A stretch of 64,000 nt of DNA from Gemmatimonadota bacterium. Lineage in GTDB: Bacteria > Gemmatimonadota > Gemmatimonadetes > Longimicrobiales > Gaopeijiaceae. Made by a program: the position numbers and the translations under genes. Shown here in pieces: positions 7,928 through 17,101 of this stretch. The notes under the pieces were generated by a model, which saw only the letters and a list, made by a program, of their open reading frames with translations, was not told the origin of the DNA and did no database searches. Each line of letters opens with the position of its first letter. Position 1 is the first letter of the stretch. The DNA lies in NCBI GenBank assembly GCA_013002885.1, contig JABDLS010000042.1, positions 16,782 to 80,781 of the forward strand, in the 5' to 3' direction.

Positions 7928-9475
7928 ATGGGGGGACCGATCCAGGACGCACCCGGCGGCGGCGCCACGAAGGCTGCGGCTGCTGATCCTGTGGCGCTTG
8001 GAGGCGGCAAGACCTTCTTGGGCCACCCTCGGGGCCTCTCGACCCTCTTCTTCACGGAGATGTGGGAGCGTTTCTCGTACTACGGGATGCGTGCGCTCCT
8101 CACCCTCTTCATGACCGCCGCCACCATCGGCGAGAACCCTGGCCTGGGATTCGATGTCGCGACGGCCGGTGCGATCTACGGCATGTACACCGCGCTCGTC
8201 TACATTCTGGCGTTGCCCGGTGGATGGATCGCCGACAACCTCTGGGGCCAGCGTAAGGCCATCTGGGTCGGCGGTTGGATCATCGCCCTCGGTCACTTCA
8301 CCATGGCCATCCAGGGGACCCCCACGTTCTTCCTGGGCCTGTTCTTCATCATCTGTGGCACGGGGCTCCTCAAGCCCAATGTCTCCACCATCGTCGGTGA
8401 CCTCTATCCAGAGGGTGGGGCCCGGCGAGACGCCGGATTCTCCGTTTTCTACATGGGGATCAACCTCGGCGCATTCTTCGGCCCTCTGGTGACGGGATTC
8501 CTGGGCGAGGGCTACCACTGGCACTGGGGCTTCGGCGCAGCCGGTGTGGGCATGGTGCTGGGCCTGATCCAGTACCGCATGGGTCAGCCGTACCTGGGAG
8601 ATATCGGTCACCTGGAGACCGATCGCACCCCGGAAGAGACGAAGGCCCTCTCGAAGAAGTTCTTCGGAGGCTTCTTCGGCGTCCTGGCGGCCGTGGCGAT
8701 CTTCGCGAATCTGGTGAACAGCGGGGTCATCGACCTGACCATTACCGAGATCGCCCAGCGTCTCGGTTACAGCGTTCTCATCGTCGTCGCCGGCTACTTC
8801 GTCTATGTCTGGACCCTCGGCGGACACTCGGCCGAGGAGAACAAGAAGATGTTCGTCATCTTCTGGCTGTTCCTCCTCATCGCCGTCTTCTGGTCCGGTT
8901 TCGAGCAAGCCGGCACCTCTCTGAACCTTTTCGCCCGGGACCTCACCGACCGGATGATCGGAGGCTGGGAGCTTCCAGCTTCCACCCTCCAATCGGTGAA
9001 CGCCGGTTTCATCATTCTGCTCGCGCCGGTCTTCGGGATGCTCTGGGTCTGGCTCGAGTCCAGGAGCGCCAACCCGTCGATTCCCATGAAGGCGGGTCTC
9101 GGATTGCTGGGTCTCGCCGCCGGCTTCTTCGTGCTGGCGTGGGGAGCCTCCCAGGCGACGCCCGAGAACCCGGTCTCGCCCGCGTGGCTCGTGGTCACGT
9201 ACTTCCTCCACACCGTCGGAGAGCTCTGCATCTCGCCCATCGGGCTTTCGGCCATCACCAAGCTGTCGCCCAAGCGGCGTGTGGGTCAGATGATGGGCGT
9301 CTGGTTCGTCGGAGCGGCGCTCGGCAACCTCTTCGCAGGACTGGTGGCCGGGCAGCTGGAGACCCTCGCTCCCAATACGCTGTTCATGACCGTCGCGAGC
9401 ATCACCGGTGGTGTCGGCGTGCTGGCTCTGATCGTGTCGCCCGGAGTGAAACGGCTCATGGGCGGTACGAAGTAG
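7928..9475 (+). CDS. Proton-dependent oligopeptide transporter, POT/PTR family
   Basis: Inner-membrane MFS-fold protein (515 aa, about 14 predicted helices) that imports di- and tripeptides with protons. The diagnostic ExxERFxYYG motif is present (Glu44, Glu47, Arg48 in EMWERFSYYGM), as is the PTR2 signature region FSVFYMGINLGAFFGP. LKPNVSTIVGDLY is another conserved POT element. The ATG at 7928 has GGAGGA nine bases upstream; the ATG seven bases earlier is out of frame. It fits a peptide-scavenging lifestyle together with the many peptidases in the window. The exact peptide range cannot be predicted. Confidence 0.93.
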   Translation: MGGPIQDAPGGGATKAAAADPVALGGGKTFLGHPRGLSTLFFTEMWERFSYYGMRALLTLFMTAATIGENPGLGFDVATAGAIYGMYTALVYILALPGGWIADNLWGQRKAIWVGGWIIALGHFTMAIQGTPTFFLGLFFIICGTGLLKPNVSTIVGDLYPEGGARRDAGFSVFYMGINLGAFFGPLVTGFLGEGYHWHWGFGAAGVGMVLGLIQYRMGQPYLGDIGHLETDRTPEETKALSKKFFGGFFGVLAAVAIFANLVNSGVIDLTITEIAQRLGYSVLIVVAGYFVYVWTLGGHSAEENKKMFVIFWLFLLIAVFWSGFEQAGTSLNLFARDLTDRMIGGWELPASTLQSVNAGFIILLAPVFGMLWVWLESRSANPSIPMKAGLGLLGLAAGFFVLAWGASQATPENPVSPAWLVVTYFLHTVGELCISPIGLSAITKLSPKRRVGQMMGVWFVGAALGNLFAGLVAGQLETLAPNTLFMTVASITGGVGVLALIVSPGVKRLMGGTK

Positions 9476-9482
9476 CGCTTCC

Positions 9483-10439
9483 CTAGGCCCCGATTCCACC
9501 TCGGTCCAGGATCTTCTTGTAGTGGGCCAGGTGGGCCAACGCGTCGGCCGCGCGCCCGCCAGCTTCGTACAGGCGGGAGAGGTTGAAGTGGGCGACGGCC
9601 AGTTCGGGATCGAGGCGCAGCGCGGCCTCGTAGGCCTCGATGGCACCGGCCGATGCCGACTGGTCATCCAGGGCGACACCCAGGTTGTAGAATGCCCGGG
9701 CGCTTTCGGGGTCGGCAGTTGCCGCCCGCCTGTAGTGCTCCTCGGCCTCCTTCACCCTTCCCGACTCGTGGAGGAGTCGGCCCAGGTTCAGGTGGGCGTC
9801 TGAGTGGGTAGCGTCCAACTCCAGTGCGTGCCGGTACGCCACGATGGCGTCTTCGAGGGAGACAGCCTCCAGATCGACCCCGGAGTCATACCAGTCGTCG
9901 GCGGTCATCCCCTCGTCTCGGCCCTGCTCGTGAAGCGCCCGCCGCACCACGGGCCTCGCCGCCTCGGCCACGTCGGAAACGGGAAAGTCCATCCGGAGTT
10001 GGCCGGTATCGGGCTCCCAAACCGTGTCCTCATCGCGCACCAGGACTCGGTCGCCCAGGGCCGAGATCGTGACGGCGCTGAGGGGGCGCCCCGCAGGGAG
10101 CTGCCCTCGGAGCGCTTCCAGCGCCTGGCTCACCCGCTTGGCCGGAATGTCGGCGTCCAAAAGCTCCCGGGCCGTGCGGAGCAGGACGATGTCCTGAAAG
10201 GAGAAGACGTACCCATGCGCACCGCGGGACGGCGAGATGAGGCCCCGCCGGGTCCAGGAGAGGATCCGGGAGGTGGGGAGGCCGAGGACCTCGGCGACCT
10301 CGCGAGTGGTGTAACCCTTCACGTCGGGGTCGTCCGCGTCCTCGCGATCGCCCCCGTCGTGCGAGCCCGGGCCGCCTGGCCCATCAGCCCGAGGCGGCCT
10401 TCTTGCCCGAGGACTTCTTCTTCCCTGACTTCTTGGCAC
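9483..10439 (-). CDS. MerR-type DNA-binding domain fused to TPR repeats
   Basis: Putative transcriptional regulator. A MerR-like winged helix (YTTREVAEVLGLPTSRILSW, about residues 42-61, then GLISPSRG) is followed by a linker and three or more TPR units near the C-terminus (DAHLNLGRLLHESGRVKEAE, ARAFYNLGVALDDQ, AVAHFNLSRLYEAGG). TPRs suggest protein contacts rather than small-ligand sensing. The longest frame begins at a GTG (10439) inside the Lys-rich tail of Ku. A GTG at 10322, just before KGYTTREV, would give a 279-aa protein without the low-complexity lead and is a reasonable alternative. It lies directly downstream of ku on the same strand and may be co-transcribed with it. Confidence 0.75.
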   Translation of the reverse strand: MPRSQGRRSPRARRPPRADGPGGPGSHDGGDREDADDPDVKGYTTREVAEVLGLPTSRILSWTRRGLISPSRGAHGYVFSFQDIVLLRTARELLDADIPAKRVSQALEALRGQLPAGRPLSAVTISALGDRVLVRDEDTVWEPDTGQLRMDFPVSDVAEAARPVVRRALHEQGRDEGMTADDWYDSGVDLEAVSLEDAIVAYRHALELDATHSDAHLNLGRLLHESGRVKEAEEHYRRAATADPESARAFYNLGVALDDQSASAGAIEAYEAALRLDPELAVAHFNLSRLYEAGGRAADALAHLAHYKKILDRGGIGA

Positions 10440-11268
10440 CGGATGTCTTCTTCTCGGCCCGTTCGGCGGGCTTGCGGGTCCCCTCGGACTCGTCGTCCCC
10501 TTCCTCGATGGAGGCCTTCAGCGCGGCCATGAGATCAATGATCTTGCCTTTCGATTCCTCGGCCGGGGCTGCGGTGATCTCTTCTCCGTCGATCTTTTTC
10601 TGGATGAGCTCCATGGTGGCCTCGCGGACCTCGTCCGTGAAGGCCGTGGGGTCGAAGGCCTCTTCCGTGGCCTGGTCGATGAGCTGGAGGGCAAGCTTGA
10701 GCTCGGCCTCGTCCACGTCGCCCTCTTCCGTGGGCACTTCCTCGAAGGAGCGGATCTCTTCGGAGTAGTAGAGCTGCTCCAAGAGGAGTCCGTCCTCGTG
10801 GGGACGGATCATGACCACGTACTGCTTCCCCCGCGTGGCGTGCTTCGCGATGGCGACGCGGTCCGTCTCCTTCAGTGCCGCCGAGAGCAGTCGATAGGCA
10901 CGAGCACCGCCCTTGTCGGGGCCCAGGTAGTACGCCTTGTTGAAGTAGAGGCGGGGGACGGTCTCGGCGGGTACGAAGCTGACGATTTCGATCTCGTCGG
11001 ACTTGGGTGCCTGGACGACGTCCAGCTCCTCTTTGTCGAAGAGCACGTACTGGTCCTTGGCGAATTCGTACCCCTTCACAATCTCGTCCCGGGGCACGAC
11101 TGCGCCGTCGGTCGGGTCGATGTACTGCTGGCGAACCCGCACGCCCCGTTCCTTCCAGATCATGTTGAAGGATATCTTCCGGGACGACTCGCCCGTGGAG
11201 TAGATCTTCACGGGGAGTGATACGAGCCCGAAGGCAATGGTCGATGTTCCGATCGCGCGAGCAGCCAT
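10384..11268 (-). CDS. ku: Ku protein, non-homologous end joining
   Basis: Bacterial Ku homodimer subunit (294 aa) that threads onto DNA double-strand ends and recruits LigD. The N-terminus MAARAIGTSTIAFGLVSLPV is the family signature. The body covers the Ku beta-barrel/bridge region, and the C-terminus is a Lys/Ser-rich basic tail (KKTSGAKKSGKKKSSGKK) as in DNA-binding bacterial Ku tails. The ATG at 11268 is chosen because it matches the family start; an in-frame ATG four codons upstream (11280) is possible. Neither has a clear ribosome site. LigD lies 2.2 kb away on the other strand, completing a minimal NHEJ pair. Confidence 0.95.
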   Translation of the reverse strand: MAARAIGTSTIAFGLVSLPVKIYSTGESSRKISFNMIWKERGVRVRQQYIDPTDGAVVPRDEIVKGYEFAKDQYVLFDKEELDVVQAPKSDEIEIVSFVPAETVPRLYFNKAYYLGPDKGGARAYRLLSAALKETDRVAIAKHATRGKQYVVMIRPHEDGLLLEQLYYSEEIRSFEEVPTEEGDVDEAELKLALQLIDQATEEAFDPTAFTDEVREATMELIQKKIDGEEITAAPAEESKGKIIDLMAALKASIEEGDDESEGTRKPAERAEKKTSGAKKSGKKKSSGKKAASG

Positions 11269-11390
11269 GTGCGAAAACATACGTTTCAGCCAGGGTTGGG
11301 TGCAACGGTGGCTTTTCCGGAACTGACCCCGCCCAAACCCGGACCACGGCTCGACTTGCTATCGGGTGACGGCTCGTACATGATCGCGCG

Positions 11391-12446
11391 ATGATTTTCG
11401 CCCTCCTCCTCGGCGGGACCCTCGTCGGTACCGCCCTTCTCTGGTTCGCGTGTTCGCGCCTGGAGGAGTCGACGCACCGACTCGCAGAGCATTACGGGAT
11501 CCCCGACGCCGTGAAGGGATCGATCCTGCTCGCGGTGGCCTCGAGCATGCCCGAGCTGGTTACGGCTCTGCTGGCGTTCCCGGTACACGGCGACTTCGAG
11601 TTGGGCCTCTCCGCCATCATCGGCTCGGCCATTTTCAACATCCTCGTGATACCGGCGTTCTCGGTGTACGCGCGGGGCAGGCCGCTCGAGGCGAATCGGG
11701 ACCTGGTCTACAGGGAAGGCCAGTTCTATCTGGTCTCCGTCACGGTCTTGATGCTGATCCTGAGTCTCTCGGTGATCTACGGGGGCGATGGAAGCCTGAA
11801 TCCCGTGGCCGAGGCGGGTGAGCGACAGATCTTCCGCGGCGAGTTCGACCGCACCCTGGCCCTCTTCCCCCTCATGCTGTACGGCCTCTACGTCTACATC
11901 CAGTTCGAGGAGGTGAAGCGCCAGCGTGACGATCATCCCCGGAAGCCGGGAATAAGCCCCCTGAGGGAGTGGAGCATACTGGCGGGCACGATCGTCTTCA
12001 TCCTCGTGGGTGTGGAGATGCTTCTTCAGGTCGCCATGACCCTCGGTGACCTTCTGCAGACCCCGACCTTCCTGTGGGGCATGACCATTGTCGCGGCGGC
12101 CACGTCGCTCCCTGACACCTTCGTGTCAGTGCGGGCGTCCGTGCTAGGGCGGACCGAGTCCAGTGTCTCGAACGTGCTGGGGAGCAACGTCTTCGACCTT
12201 CTGGTGGCCGTTCCTGCTGGCGTCATGTTGACGGGAGCGATCGTCATCAACTTCACCCAGATCGTCCCGATGATGGTCTTCCTGGTGGTGGCGACCATCG
12301 TCATGCTCGTCTTCATGTTGCGTGACATGAGGCTCTCGAGACGGGAAGCTCACGTGATGATGGCGCTCTACGTGATGTTCGGGATCTGGATGACCATGGA
12401 GGCCTTCGGTGTCATGAACCTGCTGGGGGTCCGCGCTGTTCTTTAG
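11391..12446 (+). CDS. Cation/calcium exchanger (CaCA superfamily) membrane protein
   Basis: 351-residue inner-membrane protein with about ten hydrophobic segments and the two inverted alpha-repeats of Na+/Ca2+ exchanger-type antiporters. The first repeat contains AVASSMPELVTALLA and GSAIFNILVIP; the second contains AAATSLPDTFVSVRA and GSNVFDLLVAVP. The acidic residue of each repeat (Glu in SMPEL, Asp in SLPD) is the expected ion ligand. It may exchange Ca2+ or another cation against Na+ or H+; the ion is inferred. It is divergent from ku, and no clear Shine-Dalgarno precedes the ATG. Confidence 0.88.
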   Translation: MIFALLLGGTLVGTALLWFACSRLEESTHRLAEHYGIPDAVKGSILLAVASSMPELVTALLAFPVHGDFELGLSAIIGSAIFNILVIPAFSVYARGRPLEANRDLVYREGQFYLVSVTVLMLILSLSVIYGGDGSLNPVAEAGERQIFRGEFDRTLALFPLMLYGLYVYIQFEEVKRQRDDHPRKPGISPLREWSILAGTIVFILVGVEMLLQVAMTLGDLLQTPTFLWGMTIVAAATSLPDTFVSVRASVLGRTESSVSNVLGSNVFDLLVAVPAGVMLTGAIVINFTQIVPMMVFLVVATIVMLVFMLRDMRLSRREAHVMMALYVMFGIWMTMEAFGVMNLLGVRAVL

Positions 12447-12470
12447 GAGGGTGACAGGAGGGTAGCGGCC

Positions 12471-13313
12471 TCAGACGGTGGGCAGCGGCTCTCCGCAGTA
12501 CCGGCAGTACCGGGCGTCAGGATCGGTCTCGACCTTCTCGCACGCGGTGCATGTCCGGGTAAGCGCCGTGGCCGTGCCAGGTGGGATGCGGGACAGTTCC
12601 GCGGTCACGATCCCCGTTGGCACCGCGATGATCCCATACCCGAGGATCATGACGAAGGCGGCCAGCGCCTGACCGAAGGAGGTAATGGGAGCGATGTCGC
12701 CGTAGCCGACGGTGGTCAGGGTCACGATGGCCCAGTAGACCCCTCGGGGGATGCTCGTGAAACCCGATTGCGGCCCTTCCACCACGAACATCACCGAGCC
12801 TACCACCACGACCACGCAGATGACCGTCACCAGAAAGACGGAGATCTTGTAGCGCGCGTTGCGAAGCGCCGTGGCGAGGACGTTCGCCTCCCCAAGAAAG
12901 CGTACCAGCTTGAAAACCCGGAAGACGCGGAGGATGCGCAGGATCCGGATCACCACGAGGAACTGCCCACCCGGAAGCAGAACGCTCAGATACGTCGGTA
13001 GAACCGAGAGAAGGTCGATGATGCCGAAGAACGAGCGGGCGTACGCGAACTTGCGCTTCACACACCACAACCTCATCAGGTACTCAGCGGTGAAGAGGAG
13101 GGTGAAGCCCCACTCGATGGCCCGCAGGAGTTCGCCGTGTCGGGCCCGGATCCCCGCCACCGAGTCCAGCATGAGGGCGACGACGCTTCCGAGAATCGCC
13201 ACCATGAGGACGCCGTCGAAGACCTGGGGTGCGCCCTCTTCGTGGCCGAAGATGACCTGGTAGGTGCGGCTCTGGAGCGAGCCCGGTGGCCCGGCGGATC
13301 CGAAAGGAGGCAT
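12471..13313 (-). CDS. Voltage-gated-type potassium channel with C-terminal zinc ribbon
   Basis: Six-helix ion channel (280 aa). An S4-like helix with regularly spaced arginines (RILRILRVFRVFKLVRF, about 123-139) precedes the pore. The selectivity filter TVGYGD is at 201-206, so K+ selectivity is expected. After S6 (VMILGYGIIAVPTGIV) the tail contains a treble-clef/zinc-ribbon-like CxxC...CxxC (Cys255, 258, 270, 273: CTACEK, CRYCGEPL), an uncommon regulatory tail. The ATG at 13313 is preferred; the longer frame to 13436 adds a Pro/Ser-rich lead without features. It converges on the exchanger gene. Confidence 0.9.
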   Translation of the reverse strand: MPPFGSAGPPGSLQSRTYQVIFGHEEGAPQVFDGVLMVAILGSVVALMLDSVAGIRARHGELLRAIEWGFTLLFTAEYLMRLWCVKRKFAYARSFFGIIDLLSVLPTYLSVLLPGGQFLVVIRILRILRVFRVFKLVRFLGEANVLATALRNARYKISVFLVTVICVVVVVGSVMFVVEGPQSGFTSIPRGVYWAIVTLTTVGYGDIAPITSFGQALAAFVMILGYGIIAVPTGIVTAELSRIPPGTATALTRTCTACEKVETDPDARYCRYCGEPLPTV

Positions 13314-13495
13314 GGGTAGTGAGGTGGAGGCGCGAAGGTCTGGGAGGTCCCCGCCAATAGTAGTGTGGGCAACGAGGAGCGTCGCCTCGGAGCGCCCAGA
13401 CGATACCTTGACGCCATGACCTGCTTCGGGATTCACTACGGTCTCGCGCTACCGCTTCATCCCCTTCCGGCCCACCTGGTGGTTCATGTGACGGC

Positions 13496-16012
13496 ATGAC
13501 TCCGACCCGCGACGAACGCCTCGCCACCTACCGCGAGAAACGCGCGGCCTCCCGGACGCCCGAGCCTTTTGGCGGCCGGGTCCTGGCCGGTGGCAGCATC
13601 TTCGTGGTACAGAAGCACGCCGCCAGGAATCTTCACTGGGATCTTCGATTGGAGCTCGACGGCGTGCTCCTGTCCTGGGCGATCCCCAAGGGCCCGTCGC
13701 CGAACCAGGACGACAAGCGCCTGGCCATGCAGACGGAGGACCACCCCCTGGAATATGCCGAGTTCGAGGGTGTCATCCCCGAGGGTGAGTACGGTGCCGG
13801 ACCCATGATCGTCTGGGACAGAGGCGTCTGGATTCCCATCGAAGACCCCGGCGAGGGGCTGGAGAAAGGCAAGCTCCTCTTCGAGCTCAGGGGCCACAAG
13901 CTCATGGGCAAATGGACGCTGGTGAAGACGAAGCAGGCACCCAACTCCTGGCTCTTCATCAAAGAGCGCGACGCGTACCTCGACCCTGACGCCAGCACAG
14001 AGGACTATCCCGACGACTCCATCTATTCGGGACTCACCGTCGACGAGTTCTCTCGGGCGGATGACTTCGCAGAGGCCCTCGCGGAGCGCATCGGCGACTC
14101 CGGCGCCCGTGAGGGCGAGGTTCGCGCCAGGGACGTCGAACTCATGCTGGCCAGCGCCCAGGAACGGCCGTTCTCGAGGGACGGCTGGATCTTCGAGATC
14201 AAGTACGACGGCTACCGACTTCTGGCGGAGCGGAGCGGCCGGGAGGCGTTTCTACGCTCCAGGAAGGGCCACGATCTCACGGCGACTTTCCCGGAGATCG
14301 CCCGCGCCGTTCGGGGGCTACCCTACGAGGGTCTGGTGCTTGACGGCGAGGTGGTCGTGAATGACGCGGAAGGGAAGCCCTCCTTCTCACGCCTGCAACG
14401 CCGGGGTCGCATCCTGAACAAGACCGATGCTCTTCGAGCCAGCTTCGAACTCCCGGCCCTCTACTACGTTTTCGACATCCTGGGCGTGGAGGGCTACGAC
14501 CTGCGCGGGCTGCCGCTCCTGCAGCGGAAGGCATTCCTTCGCGACATCCTTCCCTCGGTGGGCCCCGTTCGTTTCGTGGACCACATACCAGAACAGGGCG
14601 AGCTGATGTACGAGCACGTTGAGCGGATGCGCCTGGAGGGCATCGTCGGGAAGAAGGCCGACGCCCCGTACCGCGGTGGCCGCTCGAAGAGCTGGATCAA
14701 GGTCCGGACCATACGCACCGGCGACTTCGTCGTCGTCGGATGGACCGACGCCAAGGGCTCTCGCGGAGGGCTGGGTTCGGTACACGTGGCGCAGTACGAC
14801 GGCGACGAGCTCGTCTACCTGGGCAGCGTGGGAAGCGGTTTCACAGACGCCCAGCTCGATGACACGCTGGCCGTGCTCGAGGAGCTGGAGGTCGAAGATC
14901 CGACGTGCGAGCGGGGCGCTATTCCCACCGGCCGAGGTCATCACTGGGCTACGCCCGGGCTGGTGGCCGAGGTGAAGTACAAGGAGATCACCGACCAGGG
15001 GATGCTGCGACAGCCGTCCCTGTCCCGCCTCCGGGACGACCTTCTCCCTGAGGATTGCGTGCTCACCGTGGTCCTTCCCGGTGGTGGGGATGCCGAGCCC
15101 GAGCCCGTGGAGATCGTGGAGGAGAAGGCGGTTTCATTCTCGAACCTCGACAAGGTCTTCTGGCCCGAGGAGGGCTACACCAAAGGCGACCTCATCGAGT
15201 ATCACCGGCGCATCGCGCCGTGGATGCTGCCCTACCTCCAGGACCGGCCACTGGTCATGACCCGGTACCCCGACGGAATACACGGAAAGTCGTTCTTCCA
15301 GAAGGATGCGCCGCCCTACGCCCCGGATTGGTTCCGGACGGTGACGGTGTGGAGCGAGGGCTCGGAGCGGGAGCTCTCGTACTTCGTTGCCGAGGACGTG
15401 GAGTCGCTGCTCTACGTCGCGAACCTCGGGACGATTCCGCTGCACATATGGTCGAGCCGGATCGAGACGCTGGCTGCCCCCGACTGGTGCATCCTGGACC
15501 TGGATCCAAAGGAGGCTCCCTTCACCGACGTCGTCGACGTGGCCTTGGCCATCCGTGAGCTGTGTGACGAGATCGACCTTCCCTGCTACCCCAAGACCAG
15601 TGGGTCATCGGGGATCCACGTGCTCATTCCCCTGGGTCGGAAGCTCACCTACGAGCAGTCGAGGTCGCTCGGGCAGCTCCTCGGTCAGGTCGTTGTGAGC
15701 CAGCGTCCGGACATCGCCACGCTCACCCGGAACCCCGAGCGGCGGGATGGGAAGGTGTACGTCGACTTCGTCCAGAACGGGCATGGCCGACTTCTGGTGG
15801 CGCCGTTCTGCGTCCGACCGAAAGAGAAAGCGCCGGTGTCGGCTCCTCTTCTCTGGGACGAGGTCACCCACGACCTCCGCATCGAGCATCACACCATCAC
15901 CACGATGCCCGACCGCATGGAGAAGCTGGGAGCCGACCCCTTGAGCCCGGTCCTCGACGAGGAGCCCGATCTTCTGCGAGCGTTGGGGCGGCTGCAAGAG
16001 CGGTTCGACTAG
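13496..16012 (+). CDS. ligD: ATP-dependent DNA ligase D, PE-LIG-POL order
   Basis: Multifunctional NHEJ enzyme (838 aa). Residues about 30-190 form the 3'-phosphoesterase domain (His41, His47 in HWDLRLELDG, His83). Residues about 210-525 form the ATP-dependent ligase, with the adenylated lysine Lys236 in EIKYDGYR and the conserved LDGE and WIKV motifs. Residues about 545-838 form the primase-polymerase, with the metal-binding aspartates in ILDLDP (Asp668, Asp670). The order phosphoesterase-ligase-polymerase is that of Pseudomonas-type LigD rather than the mycobacterial order. All three active sites look intact. It pairs functionally with the nearby ku gene. Confidence 0.96.
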   Translation: MTPTRDERLATYREKRAASRTPEPFGGRVLAGGSIFVVQKHAARNLHWDLRLELDGVLLSWAIPKGPSPNQDDKRLAMQTEDHPLEYAEFEGVIPEGEYGAGPMIVWDRGVWIPIEDPGEGLEKGKLLFELRGHKLMGKWTLVKTKQAPNSWLFIKERDAYLDPDASTEDYPDDSIYSGLTVDEFSRADDFAEALAERIGDSGAREGEVRARDVELMLASAQERPFSRDGWIFEIKYDGYRLLAERSGREAFLRSRKGHDLTATFPEIARAVRGLPYEGLVLDGEVVVNDAEGKPSFSRLQRRGRILNKTDALRASFELPALYYVFDILGVEGYDLRGLPLLQRKAFLRDILPSVGPVRFVDHIPEQGELMYEHVERMRLEGIVGKKADAPYRGGRSKSWIKVRTIRTGDFVVVGWTDAKGSRGGLGSVHVAQYDGDELVYLGSVGSGFTDAQLDDTLAVLEELEVEDPTCERGAIPTGRGHHWATPGLVAEVKYKEITDQGMLRQPSLSRLRDDLLPEDCVLTVVLPGGGDAEPEPVEIVEEKAVSFSNLDKVFWPEEGYTKGDLIEYHRRIAPWMLPYLQDRPLVMTRYPDGIHGKSFFQKDAPPYAPDWFRTVTVWSEGSERELSYFVAEDVESLLYVANLGTIPLHIWSSRIETLAAPDWCILDLDPKEAPFTDVVDVALAIRELCDEIDLPCYPKTSGSSGIHVLIPLGRKLTYEQSRSLGQLLGQVVVSQRPDIATLTRNPERRDGKVYVDFVQNGHGRLLVAPFCVRPKEKAPVSAPLLWDEVTHDLRIEHHTITTMPDRMEKLGADPLSPVLDEEPDLLRALGRLQERFD

Positions 16013-16072
16013 CGGTTGCAGCGGAAACCGAATCAGGGGTGCCGCCGACCCCGGCGAGAACCGCCGTCTCGT

Positions 16073-17101
16073 CTACGCGAGCAGGCCGGGCGCCCCGCCG
16101 GTATGGACAAAGACGACTCGTCGATGGCTCAGCACCGCTTTTCGCTCTAGCGCCGCGATCATTCCGGCGGCGGCCTTGGCGGTATAGGTGGGATCGAGGA
16201 CGACACCCTCGGTCCGAGCGAAGCGCTCCAAAGCCTGCGTCGAGGCGCGGGTGGGGATTCCGTACCCGTCTCCCACCTGGCTGTCGTCGATGGCAAGGGG
16301 GATGGAGGCGAGGTCAGGAGGAGCGGCCAGCAACTCGGCGCCCTCGGCAGCCAGGGAGAGGGCCGTCGTCCGAAGCTCGTCCGCCGGCGCGTCGGCGCTC
16401 ACCGCGACGACGCTTACGTCGTCGCGGCCCAGGAGGGCCAGACCCAAAACAAGACCCGCGAGGGTTCCTCCGGACGAACTGGACACGTACAGCGTGGTTC
16501 CCGTGCATCCGTCCGCGAGTGCCCCCAGCTGTCGAACGAGTTCCCATGCCGCCAGCGCGTAGCCCAAGCACCCCAGCCCCGTGGATGCGCCGACGGGCAC
16601 GACCCTTGGATGGCCGCCCTGGGCTTCGATCCGGGCGGCGACGTCCTCCATGCCGCCCAAGCGATCTTCGCGATTCGCCACGGTGACCATCTCGGCGCCG
16701 AAGAGCCGGTGGAGGAGGGCATTGCCCCTGGGCGTCTCGGGCTCGGGTGCCTGGGTCACCAGGACACAGCCGAGGCCGAGCCGAGCGGCGGCCGCTGCCG
16801 TGACGCGGCAATGGTTGGACTGGGGCCCACCGGCGGTGATGAGGTGGGTGACCCCATCGAGGCGGTCCGGCGCCAGCTCGAACTCCAGTTTCCGGACCTT
16901 GTTTCCCCCGAGGGCGAACCCCGTCTCAGCGTCCATCTTGAGATACACGTTGGCTGCGCCCAGCTCGACACCGAGTCGATTCGAGCGTCGCAGTGGGGTG
17001 GGTAGGGTGGCGAGGTGCAGCCTGGGCCACCGGTGGAGACGCTCCAGCGAGGCCCGGCCACCGCCTTCTTCGATGGGCGGACGAGCCGCTTCGGATTTCA
17101 T
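16073..17101 (-). CDS. PLP-dependent D-cysteine desulfhydrase / ACC deaminase-like enzyme
   Basis: Fold-type II PLP enzyme (342 aa) of the ACC deaminase/D-cysteine desulfhydrase group. The pyridoxal lysine is Lys68 in ALGGNKVRKLE. TAGGPQSNHCR is the conserved substrate-carboxylate loop, and SSSSGGTLAGL binds the cofactor phosphate. Ligand specificity (D-cysteine, another D-amino acid or ACC) cannot be settled from sequence. The ATG at 17101 overlaps the stop of the HDAC-like gene by ATGA. This start gives the normal family N-terminus; the longer frame is antisense noise. Coupling with the HDAC-like amidohydrolase suggests that both act on the same small molecule. Confidence 0.85.
   Translation of the reverse strand: MKSEAARPPIEEGGGRASLERLHRWPRLHLATLPTPLRRSNRLGVELGAANVYLKMDAETGFALGGNKVRKLEFELAPDRLDGVTHLITAGGPQSNHCRVTAAAAARLGLGCVLVTQAPEPETPRGNALLHRLFGAEMVTVANREDRLGGMEDVAARIEAQGGHPRVVPVGASTGLGCLGYALAAWELVRQLGALADGCTGTTLYVSSSSGGTLAGLVLGLALLGRDDVSVVAVSADAPADELRTTALSLAAEGAELLAAPPDLASIPLAIDDSQVGDGYGIPTRASTQALERFARTEGVVLDPTYTAKAAAGMIAALERKAVLSHRRVVFVHTGGAPGLLA

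Noticed and set aside
7907..9679. 590-codon minus-strand open frame across the POT transporter
   Set aside because: It is antisense to a clear transporter, rich in Arg/Glu/Gly/His, and without any family feature. Such shadows are common in GC-rich DNA.
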